Assembly (NCBI GenBank): GCA_002420085.1
Contig: DIHI01000087.1
Coordinates: 86,796-111,007, forward strand
Reading direction: 5' to 3'
Length of the DNA stretch: 24,212 nt
Source of the DNA: Lysobacterales bacterium UBA5700
GTDB taxonomy: Bacteria; Pseudomonadota; Gammaproteobacteria; Xanthomonadales; Xanthomonadaceae
Part shown: positions 16,626-24,100 of the stretch, in pieces
How positions within the stretch are numbered: position 1 is the stretch's first letter
How the letters are laid out: each line of letters opens with the position of its first letter
Position numbers and translations under genes: made by a program
The notes under the pieces: model-generated
Databases searched by the model: none
What the model was told of the DNA's origin: nothing
What the model saw: only the letters and a program-made list of their open reading frames with translations

Positions 16626-17014
16626 TGTCCGGTGATGGCGGTGAGCAGGCTGCGGACCTTGCCCGACAGGAAACTCAGACTTGCTCGGTACTCCAATGCG
16701 GCCTGTGCGAAGGCGGCCTGCTCGACGTGGGTTTCGACGGTGTTGCCGTCCAGGCTGGGCTGGGTCGGCAGCCGCCAGCGCAGGGCCGGTTGGAGACCGG
16801 CGTCCGGTCCGGACACCAGGTGTCGAGGCGCGGTGGCCACCAGTCCGGCTTCCCGACCGCTCGTCTGTTCGAGGGCGGCCGCGAAATCCAGGTCGCGGGC
16901 CTTGAAGCCGGGGGTATCGGCATTGGCCAGATTGGTGGCCAGCACCTGCATCCGGTCCTGGCGCAGGGCCAGGGTGCGGGCATGGATGCCAAACAACGCA
17001 GTGGGGTCGGACAT
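16622..17014 (-). CDS. flgB: Flagellar proximal rod protein FlgB
   Basis: FlgB is a proximal rod subunit next to the MS ring. Starting at MSDPTALFGIHARTLALRQD (17014) it is 130 aa, close to E. coli (138). Hallmarks are QVLATNLANADTPGFKARDL near the N-terminus and VETHVEQAAFAQAALEYRAS toward the C-terminus. An upstream frame adding 25 residues is rejected because it would run through the sigma-54 promoter (17049-17064) and the predicted transcript start. The Shine-Dalgarno is weak (GGATT). It heads the flgBCDEF operon. In pseudomonads cheR lies between cheV and flgB; here cheV is followed directly by flgB. Confidence 0.96.
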   Translation of the reverse strand: MSDPTALFGIHARTLALRQDRMQVLATNLANADTPGFKARDLDFAAALEQTSGREAGLVATAPRHLVSGPDAGLQPALRWRLPTQPSLDGNTVETHVEQAAFAQAALEYRASLSFLSGKVRSLLTAITGQ

Positions 17015-17048
17015 GGCGGCGAATCCGCGATGGGCTCGCCGGACCTGC

Positions 17049-17064
17049 TGCAAGCCGTATGCCA
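17049..17064 (-). promoter_or_regulatory. Sigma-54 promoter of the flgB operon
   Basis: TGGCATA (17064-17058), 4 bp, TTGCA (17053-17049) on the minus strand gives the exact GG-N10-GC arrangement and matches TGGCAYR-N4-TTGCW. It lies in the 98 bp gap between the cheV stop and flgB. The predicted transcript start is near 17038, a leader of about 24 nt. Confidence 0.9.
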
Positions 17065-17112
17065 GACGGGCCGCTCGGGGGCTGGCCAACGGCAGCGCCG
17101 ACCCGGCTTCGG

Positions 17113-18057
17113 TCAGGCTGCGTCGCCGATCGGTTCGGTCTGGTCGGTCAGGCGTTCCATGATCCGACTGGCCAGTTCGTCGGGATGGTACTTGGCGACG
17201 AAGCGATCGGCGCCGACCCGCTGAACCATGGCATTGTTGAAGATGCCCGACAGCGAGGTATGCAGGATCACGTACAGCCCGGCCAGACGCTTGTCGCGGC
17301 GGATCTCGGTGGTCAGGGTATAACCATCCATCGCCGGCATTTCGATGTCGGAGATGACCATGCGATAGCGCGCCGCCGGATCCTCGCCGCTGTCGGCAAT
17401 GCGCTTGAGATGCTCCAGTGCCTGCCGACCATCGGCAAGCTGGACGGCACTCAGGCCGAGGTGTTCCAGCACCCGCTGGATCTGTGCCCTGGCCACCCGA
17501 GAGTCATCGACCACCAGAACCTGGCCGAGTGAGCCGGGGCTGGGCGTCGGGCCGTCCAACTCCGGCATCGGCAGAGCATCGATGTTGGAGATTTCCGCCA
17601 GCACCTGCTCGACATCGACGATCTGGATCAACTCGCCCTGGTGCCGGGTGATTGCGGTCAGCCGGCTCTGCCGACCCTCCTGCTCGGGCGGCAGTTCGAT
17701 CTGTTCGACCGGGATGTTGACGATCCGATCGACCTCGCTGACCAGGAAGCCCTGCAAGGAGCAATTGAACTCGGTCACCAGCAGGTAGCCAGGGCTGTAG
17801 TTGGCCTCGGGATGCCGGATCGCCTTGCCGAGATCGATCACCGGAATACTCCGGCCGCGAACATCGGCCGCACCCAGCACCTGGGCCGGTGCCTGGGGCA
17901 TGGCGAACAGCCGCGGCCGGGGCAGCACCTCCTGCACCTTGAACACGTTGACGCCAAAAAGTTGGCGGCCACCCAGGCGGAACAGCAGCAGGGCCAGGCG
18001 GTTGTGTCCGGCCAGTCGGATGCGTTGATCGATGCGGTCGAGCAAGTCCTGTTTCAT
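17113..18057 (-). CDS. cheV: Chemotaxis coupling protein CheV (CheW domain plus receiver)
   Basis: CheV links chemoreceptors to CheA like CheW and adds a phosphorylatable receiver that aids adaptation. The 314 aa protein has a CheW-like domain (about 15-160: LALLLFRLGGRQLFGVNVFK, ADVRGRSIPVIDLGKAI, GELIQIVDVEQVLAEI). A receiver follows from about 178, with acidic Asp184/Asp185, phosphoacceptor Asp237 (VISDIEMP), Thr/Ser of LHTSLSG and Lys289. The start at 18057 fits the family; the ATG is directly preceded by GGAG with no spacing. A GTG at 18066 is in frame but lies inside the predicted promoter -10. The expected cheR partner is not next to it. It sits divergently from flgA and upstream of flgB. 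Confidence 0.95.
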   Translation of the reverse strand: MKQDLLDRIDQRIRLAGHNRLALLLFRLGGRQLFGVNVFKVQEVLPRPRLFAMPQAPAQVLGAADVRGRSIPVIDLGKAIRHPEANYSPGYLLVTEFNCSLQGFLVSEVDRIVNIPVEQIELPPEQEGRQSRLTAITRHQGELIQIVDVEQVLAEISNIDALPMPELDGPTPSPGSLGQVLVVDDSRVARAQIQRVLEHLGLSAVQLADGRQALEHLKRIADSGEDPAARYRMVISDIEMPAMDGYTLTTEIRRDKRLAGLYVILHTSLSGIFNNAMVQRVGADRFVAKYHPDELASRIMERLTDQTEPIGDAA

Positions 18058-18064
18058 CTCCGGC

Positions 18065-18091
18065 ACATCGGCGCCGAGTGATGAATCTTGA
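18065..18091 (-). promoter_or_regulatory. Candidate sigma-28 promoter of cheV
   Basis: TCAAGATT (18091-18084), an exact 11-bp spacer, then GCCGATGT (18072-18065) on the minus strand. This matches the FliA consensus at 12 of 16 positions. Only 7 bp separate the -10 from the cheV ATG, so transcription would start at or beside the A of ATG. No better promoter was seen for cheV in the 207 bp divergent gap. Confidence 0.55.
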
Positions 18092-18191
18092 GCGCTCTGG
18101 TCAGCGCGCCGACCGGAACAGGGATCATCAGCGGCCGCTGGTCCGCCGGCATGCCGACCGGCGCGGCCGTGTGGTGTGGTTCCAGGTCGGC

Positions 18192-18207
18192 TGGCATGGC
18201 CATTGCA
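18192..18207 (+). promoter_or_regulatory. Sigma-54 promoter of flgA
   Basis: TGGCATG (18192-18198), 4 bp, TTGCA (18203-18207) has the exact GG-N10-GC spacing and a near-consensus sequence. The predicted start is near 18218, a leader of about 47 nt. A 10-bp palindrome CGGCATGCCG (18147-18156) lies 36 bp upstream; whether an activator binds there is unknown. Confidence 0.88.
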
Positions 18208-18264
18208 GCCGGTACTCGCCAAGCCGGCACCGCTCGGCGCGCCGCCATGTCTCCGGAGTCGTCC

Positions 18265-19026
18265 ATGAAACCGTTCGCCACCCGCGTTCACGCCAGGTCC
18301 AGGTCAGTCCTATCGATCGCGACCTTCCTGCTGACGCTGTCTGCCTGGACAAGCCTGTCGGCCGCCGAGCAGTCAGTGGTCGCGGGCGCAGCCGGATCGT
18401 CCGAGCCGCCCCGATCGCCGGGCATGGCGGCCGTCCAGTCGGTCGAGGCGATTCGTGCGGCGGCCGTGGCGGCGGCGCTGGGCGATGCGCCCGGTGATGC
18501 CGAGGGGCGCGCCTCGGTGGACGACCATCTGCGCCTGCCGGCCTGCGCCGAACCGCTACGGGCGGTCCGCTCGGGTGCCGGGGTGGTCGAGGTCGGATGC
18601 GCCAGTGCCGGCTGGCGGCTGTATGTGCCGGTTCGGGTGCAGCGCTGGCGTCCGGTGCTGGTGCTGGTCCGCACGGTCGCGGCAGGTGAGCGGCTGACGG
18701 CCGAGGCGGTGACCGTGGAAACCCGCGATATCGAACGGGTCGGCGATGCCCTGGCCGATCCGGCGGCGATTGAGGGGCGGGTCGCGCGTCGTACATTGCC
18801 GGCCGGCAGTCCGTTGGCCGCCCGCGATCTGATGAACGCACACACGGTCCGACGCGGCGACATCGTGGCCCTGATCGCCCGGATCGGCAGCATCGAAGTT
18901 CGGGCCAGTGGCAAGGCCCTGGCCGATGCCGGTCAGGACGATCGGCTCAGCGTCCGCAACCTGTCGTCGAATCGGGTGGTCCAGGGGCGGGTCAATGCCA
19001 GCGGCGAGGTCGAGGTGCTTCGTTGA
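18265..19026 (+). CDS. flgA: Flagellar P-ring assembly chaperone FlgA
   Basis: FlgA is the periplasmic chaperone that helps FlgI form the P ring. From the ATG at 18265 (GGAG at 18255-18258, 6 nt upstream) the protein is 253 aa. It has a Sec signal peptide ending near SLSA-AE (Ala33/34). The mature protein has two conserved cysteines (LPACAEPL and VEVGCASAGW), then an SAF-type domain (VAAGERLTAEAVTVETRDIE, VARRTLPAGSPLAARDLMN). The C-terminal motif VRRGDIVALIARIGSIEVRA leads into DRLSVRNLSSNRVVQGRVNA. An in-frame ATG at 18247 would add six residues and a longer frame starts further upstream, but neither has a better ribosome site and the longer frame spans the sigma-54 promoter. It is divergent from cheV. 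Confidence 0.95.
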   Translation: MKPFATRVHARSRSVLSIATFLLTLSAWTSLSAAEQSVVAGAAGSSEPPRSPGMAAVQSVEAIRAAAVAAALGDAPGDAEGRASVDDHLRLPACAEPLRAVRSGAGVVEVGCASAGWRLYVPVRVQRWRPVLVLVRTVAAGERLTAEAVTVETRDIERVGDALADPAAIEGRVARRTLPAGSPLAARDLMNAHTVRRGDIVALIARIGSIEVRASGKALADAGQDDRLSVRNLSSNRVVQGRVNASGEVEVLR

Positions 19027-19090
19027 GCGGTGGATCCGCCCACCACGACCGCCGATCACGGCAGCGCTTCCGGTCGGTATGCGGGTGGAT

Positions 19091-19117
19091 TAAAGTTCTC
19101 CCGGTGCCGGCCGTTAG
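19091..19117 (+). promoter_or_regulatory. Sigma-28 (FliA) promoter of flgM-flgN-histidine kinase
   Basis: TAAAGTTC (19091-19098), 11 bp, GCCGTTAG (19110-19117) matches the FliA consensus at 13 of 16 positions with ideal spacing. The predicted start is near 19124, a leader of about 24 nt containing the flgM ribosome site. FliA control of its own antagonist gene is the usual feedback design. Confidence 0.85.
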
Positions 19118-19147
19118 ACTCGCTGTGGTCTCCGAGGAACGACGAAC

Positions 19148-19447
19148 ATGGTCAACAAAATCGATGGCATGCCGGGTACTGCTGCGCCGCTTGCCAACCC
19201 GCGTCTCGAACGCGCCAGTGGCGATCGCTCGCAGCCGATCGCAGCCGTCCTTCCGGCCGACAGCGTCCGACTGACGGCGGAAGCGACCGGACTCGACATC
19301 CTCCAGCGCGAATTCGCCGCCAATCCCGGCGTCGATCTGGAGCGGGTGGCCAAACTGCGCGAGGCGGTGCTGTCCGGCAGTTATCGGATCGATCCAGGCG
19401 TGATCGCCGATGGCCTGCTGCGGATCGAGCGGGAGTTGGCGGGGTGA
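19148..19447 (+). CDS. flgM: Anti-sigma-28 factor FlgM
   Basis: FlgM binds and inhibits FliA (sigma-28) until the hook is complete and FlgM is exported. The 99 aa protein has the disordered, Ala/Pro-rich N-half typical of the family. The C-terminal sigma-binding helices are recognisable: DSVRLTAEATGLDILQREFA, then VDLERVAKLREAVLSGSYRI and VIADGLLRIERELAG. MVNKIDGMP is a usual start. GAGGA (19134-19138) lies 9 nt before the ATG, and a FliA promoter lies about 30 bp further up. The TGA overlaps the flgN GTG (GTGA at 19444-19447). Confidence 0.96.
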   Translation: MVNKIDGMPGTAAPLANPRLERASGDRSQPIAAVLPADSVRLTAEATGLDILQREFAANPGVDLERVAKLREAVLSGSYRIDPGVIADGLLRIERELAG

Positions 19448-19800
19448 TTTCCGGTTCGGCCGAGCCGGTCGTCGCTGGGCTGCTCGACGCCCTGGCCGGC
19501 GCGCTCACCGCCGAGCGCGAGGCCCTGCTCGGCAATGATGCCGAGGCGCTGGTCGCGGCCGCTGGCAGCAAATTGGCCGCGCTGGCCCGGCTGGAAACCG
19601 AACCGCTCGACCCGGCGATCGCCGAGCGGATCGCCGAACTGGCCGCGTTCAACCGAGCCAATGGCGCCCTGTTGGCACGCCGCCAGCGCGAGGTGCGTTG
19701 GGCATTGCGTCACCTGGGCCGGGTCGAGGCCGTCTCATCCTACGATCCGCGCGGACGGATCGACCCGTCACCGCATGCTAGAGTCTTCGCACACGCCTGA
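19444..19800 (+). CDS. flgN: Flagellar export chaperone FlgN
   Basis: FlgN is the cytoplasmic chaperone for the junction proteins FlgK and FlgL. The frame read from the GTG at 19444 gives 118 aa, mostly helical: VVAGLLDALAGALTAEREAL, ALVAAAGSKLAALARLE, then FNRANGALLARRQREVRWAL and a short tail. FlgN sequences are poorly conserved, but size, helical heptads, the AEREALLG-type first helix and the place directly after flgM fit well. The GTG start is chosen because GGAG (19432-19435) lies 8 nt upstream and the codon overlaps the flgM stop. A longer ATG frame beginning at 19030 runs across flgM and is not credible. Confidence 0.88.
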   Translation: MISGSAEPVVAGLLDALAGALTAEREALLGNDAEALVAAAGSKLAALARLETEPLDPAIAERIAELAAFNRANGALLARRQREVRWALRHLGRVEAVSSYDPRGRIDPSPHARVFAHA

Positions 19801-19814
19801 GCGGAGTCCACCGC

Positions 19815-21104
19815 ATGGAACCCTCGCGGGAAGCCACGTCACTGGAGTCGGTGCTGCCCGAGCGGCGGGCCGGCGCCGGCCATGCGATCGGTCGCGATCT
19901 GTTTACCCTGGCCGAGCGTCTCGATGATGCCCTGGTAGTCACGCGCGGCGCGGATCCGGTGTATGCCAATCCGGCAGCCCGGACCCTGGCTGAGAAGAGC
20001 CAGGGTCGCAGTGACGCCCCCGGTGCCGCCCTTGCCCGGCTGTTTCCCGATGCCGCCTGGCGGGCCTGCGATCAAATCGGGTCATGGCGCGGCGAAACCG
20101 CCCTGCCCGGCAGCGACGGTGGACTGCTTTACCTGCAACTGACCATGCTGTGCCTGGGCGCGGCCGACGAGGATGTCCCGGCCCGCTGCCTGATTCTGCA
20201 CGACGACAGCGAGGCGCGCCGCTACGAGGACACGCTCCAGGAGCGTCATTCCGAACTGCAAAACGCCTACATCCGTCTGGCCGGAACCCAGGAACAGTTG
20301 CTGCAATCGGAGAAGATGGCCTCGATCGGCCAGTTGGCCGCCGGTGTCGCCCACGAGATCAACAATCCGATCGGCTACGTCCATTCCAACCTGCATGCGT
20401 TGAACGACTACGTGCGCAGCCTGTTCGCCCTGATCGGCAGCTATGAGGAACTGCTGGCCGGTCTCGGCCCGGATTCCGGGGCACCCGAGCGCATGGCCGA
20501 ACTGCGGCGGCGCTTCGATTACGACTACCTGGTTTCGGACATTCCATCGCTGATCGCCGAGTCACGCGAGGGCATCGAGCGGGTCACCCGGATCGTTCAG
20601 GATCTCAAGGACTTCTCGCGCACCGGTCGTGATGAGGAGTGGACGGCGGTCGATCTCCACAAGGGCCTGGAGAGCACGCTCAACATCGTCTGGAACGAGC
20701 TGAAGTACAAGGCTCGGGTGGATCGCCATTTCGGGCAACTGCCGCCGGTCGAATGCCTGCCGTCGGAGATCAACCAGGTGTTCATGAACCTGCTGGTCAA
20801 TGCCGCTCAGGCGATCCCCCAATACGGCCATATCGAACTGAGCAGCGGCTGCGACGAGCACGAAGCCTGGGTGGCGATCAGCGACGATGGTGCCGGCATC
20901 GATCCGCAGGTGCAGCAGCGGATCTTCGATCCGTTCTTCACCACCAAGCCGGTCGGCAAGGGCAGCGGCCTCGGGCTGTCGATTTCCTACGGTATCGTCA
21001 GCAAGCACCACGGTCGGATCGAAGTGCAGAGCAGCCCCGGCCAGGGATCGACCTTCAAAGTGGTGTTGCCACTGCGTCAGCCGGTCCGCGCGCCGGTCAG
21101 TTGA
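19815..21104 (+). CDS. Soluble PAS-domain sensor histidine kinase
   Basis: The 429 aa protein has no membrane segment or signal peptide, so it should be cytoplasmic. A PAS-like sensor covers about 28-135. A coiled coil (YEDTLQERHSELQNAYIRLA) leads to the dimerisation/phosphotransfer region MASIGQLAAGVAHEINNPIG with His180, and then the HATPase domain. The latter shows the N box MNLLVNAAQAI (Asn329), G1 DDGAG (357-361), F box DPFFTTKPVGKGSGLGLS and the G2 loop within it. There is no receiver domain of its own. GGAG (19803-19806) lies 8 nt before the ATG, 14 bp after flgN, so it is the third gene of the FliA-driven flgM operon. The convergent neighbour ends in a receiver domain and is the most obvious partner. 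The pair resembles Xanthomonas RavS/RavR-type systems as I recall them, but orthology is not established. Confidence 0.85.
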   Translation: MEPSREATSLESVLPERRAGAGHAIGRDLFTLAERLDDALVVTRGADPVYANPAARTLAEKSQGRSDAPGAALARLFPDAAWRACDQIGSWRGETALPGSDGGLLYLQLTMLCLGAADEDVPARCLILHDDSEARRYEDTLQERHSELQNAYIRLAGTQEQLLQSEKMASIGQLAAGVAHEINNPIGYVHSNLHALNDYVRSLFALIGSYEELLAGLGPDSGAPERMAELRRRFDYDYLVSDIPSLIAESREGIERVTRIVQDLKDFSRTGRDEEWTAVDLHKGLESTLNIVWNELKYKARVDRHFGQLPPVECLPSEINQVFMNLLVNAAQAIPQYGHIELSSGCDEHEAWVAISDDGAGIDPQVQQRIFDPFFTTKPVGKGSGLGLSISYGIVSKHHGRIEVQSSPGQGSTFKVVLPLRQPVRAPVS

Positions 21105-24100
21105 TCGCCAGCGAGCGCATGGTGCTCGGCGCGACCGTCTCGGGCGCATTGCCACTGTCGACATGGGCGCGGAACGCCTCGCGGATGTGCGAGCGCAGTT
21201 CCTCGTCGTCCCATGGCTTGGTCAGGAACCGATAGATCGCACCGCGATTGATCGCCTCGGTGACGGTCGAGAGATCGGTATAGCCGGACAGAATCATCCG
21301 GATCGTGTCCGGATACAGTTCCTTGACCCGACCAAGGAACTCGGTGCCGCTGCAATCGGGCATGCGCTGGTCGGACAGGATCACCTGGACGCGGTGGCTG
21401 GCCAGCAGACTGAATGCCTGCTCGACCGAGCTGGCGGTGAGGATGCGATAGCCTTCGCGGCGGAATACCCGGGTCAGCGCGCGCAGGATGTTTTCCTCGT
21501 CATCGACCAGCAACAGCACCCGGTCCGGGCGGGTCGCCTCGAAGGCTTCCGGAAGCAGGTAGCGCATCCGCAGCAGGGCCTCGGTGGCAGTGGCATCGAG
21601 CGGCCGACCGAGCAGGTAGCCCTGGAACAGGTCGCAATGGTTGCGGCGCAGAAAGCCGAGTTGTTCCGGCGTCTCGATGCCTTCGGCCAGGATCACCATG
21701 CGCAGTTGATGACCCATCGCGATGATCGCACGGGCGATCGCCGCGTCATTGCTGTCGATGGTCACCTCGCTGACGAAGCAGCGGTCGATCTTGAGCTTGT
21801 CGATCGGCAGCCGCTTGAGATAACTGAGGCTGGAGTAGCCGGTACCGAAATCGTCGAGCGCCAGACGGATTCCGGCATGGCGCAACTGCATCATGATCGA
21901 GCGGACCCGCTCGGTGTTCTCGACGATCGCGCTCTCGGTGATCTCGATTTCCAGCATCGACGGCGGTACGCCGTGCTCAGCGAGCAGGGCCAGCACTTCC
22001 TCGCAGAAATCCTCGTGCAGCAGTTGCTGGGTGGATACGTTGACGCTGACGAACACATCGTCGTGGCCGGCCTCCAGCCAGCCACGCAATACCCGGCAGG
22101 TTTCCCGCAGCACCCACTTGCCAAGTGGGACGATGATGCCAAGGTCTTCGGCCACGCCGATGAAGCGGGATGGCATCACCAGACCGTGCTCGGGACTCTG
22201 CCAGCGGACAAGGGCTTCCAGGCCGATGATCCGGCCGTCGTGGCCGTTGACCTGCGGCTGGAAGTGCAGCTTCAGTTCACCCTCGATCACCGCGTCGCGC
22301 AGACGTGAACCGAGTGCGATGCGGTCGCGCAGTTCCTCGGCGAATTCCGAGCGGAATGCCACCACGGTATTGCGGCCGGCCAGCTTGCCCTTGCGCATCG
22401 CGGTCTGGGCGTTGTTGAGCAGGGTCTTGAGTGAATCGGCCTGATCCGGACTGAGGGCCACGCCGATCGTGCAGGACAGGTTGAGGTCATAGGGTGGCAG
22501 CCGCAGCACCCGCTGCACTTCGGCACGGATGTCCTCGGCCAGGGCCAGCGGATCGAGGCTGCGCTGCCGACAGGGCACCAGTGCCACGAACACATCGGCG
22601 GCCAGCCGACTGAGCGTGCCGCGCCCATCGAGCAATGCATCGATCCGCTGCGCCACCTTGCGCAGCACCTCATCGCCGAAATCGTGACTGAGGCTGCGGT
22701 TGATGTTGTCGAACTGATCGATGTCGATCAGCAGCAGGGCGAGCGCGTCATCGTCCCGGCGTGCGGCGTCGATCTGTGTCTCTATGAGCGACTTCAGACC
22801 GGTGAACAGCGGCAGTTGCGTGGTCGGGTCGCGGTTGGCAAATGCCGCCAGTTCGGCCTCGCGTTCGACCTCGCGGGTCACGTCGGTGGCGATGGCTAGG
22901 AAATGGCGGATCGCGCCATTGCCATCGCGCATCGGCGACAGCGTCAACTGGTTCCAGAATCGACTACCGTCCTTGCGATAGTTGCGCAGCAGGACATTGC
23001 ACTCGCGGCCGTCGCGGATCGCCGAACGGACCTCCTCGATCTCTGGCTGGTCGCGATCGTTGCCGTGCAGGAAGCGGCAATTGCGGCCGAGCGCCTCGGC
23101 GATGCTGTAGCCGGTCACCTGCTCGAACGCGGGATTGGCGAACACGATCGGCAGATCGGGCTGTCGGGCGTCGGCGATCATGATCGCGCTGTGACTGGCC
23201 TCGACGGCGCGACTGAGCATGCGCAGTTGCGCCTGCGTGCGAGCCGCCTCGCTGACGTCGCGCAGGGTGACGATTCGTGCCGGGCTGCCCTGCCACTGAG
23301 TGTGGGCGATGCGCGCTTCCAGTTCGAGTCGTGTGCCGTCGGCATGGGTCAGACTGAGGTCTTCGTTCTGGCCGTCCGGTTCCAGCGGCAGTGGCAGACT
23401 CTGTCCCTCCAGACGCTCGGCAGGTGTCGCCAGGATGCGCCCAGCGGCGGCATTGGCCAGTTGCACCCGGCCGTTCTCGTCGATCACCAGCAGGCCGTCG
23501 GTGACATCGGCCAGGATCTTGCGCAACTGCTTGCTCTGCTCGCGCATCGCCCGTTCGGCGCGAAGCTGGGTGCCGATGTCGAGGATCTTCAGCAGCAGCA
23601 CCCGATCGGTGCCGAGATCGACCGCTTCGGCATGCAGGCTGACATCGAGCAGCGAGCCGTCCTTGCGTCGGTGCCGGTGCTCGGCAGCGCGGCCGGTGGC
23701 TGAGGCGATCCGGTCGAGATCCAGCGATGGCACGGCGTGGGCCGGCCACAGACCACTCAGGTTGAGGCCACCGACCAGTTCCTCGGGGTCGTAGCCGTAC
23801 AGCCGGGCGACCGCTCGATTGGCGAGCAGGATGCGGCCATCGGCAAGATTGCACATCAGCATCGGCATCGGCGCGTGCTCGAACAGCAGCCGATAGCGTT
23901 CGCGCTCGGCCAGCAGCGCCCGCTCCAGCGTTGCCCGTTCCAGGGCGAACCGCAGGCTTCGGGTCAGCGTCGCAGCGCTCAGGTGATTGCGATCGAGGCT
24001 GTCGAGGGCGCCGGCACCCAGGGCCGAGCGGCTTGCCTCCTCGTCATCCCGGCCGGCCAGGAATGCCAACGGAATGCGCACACCCTGAGCGAGCGCCTCC

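Noticed and set aside
18064..18066. GTG as an alternative cheV start
   Set aside because: It is in frame but lies within the predicted FliA -10 element and has no Shine-Dalgarno sequence. It would become preferable if the promoter call is wrong.
18147..18156. CGGCATGCCG palindrome upstream of the flgA sigma-54 promoter as an activator site
   Set aside because: A 10-bp GC-rich palindrome is easily found by chance here and does not match a flagellar activator motif I can name.
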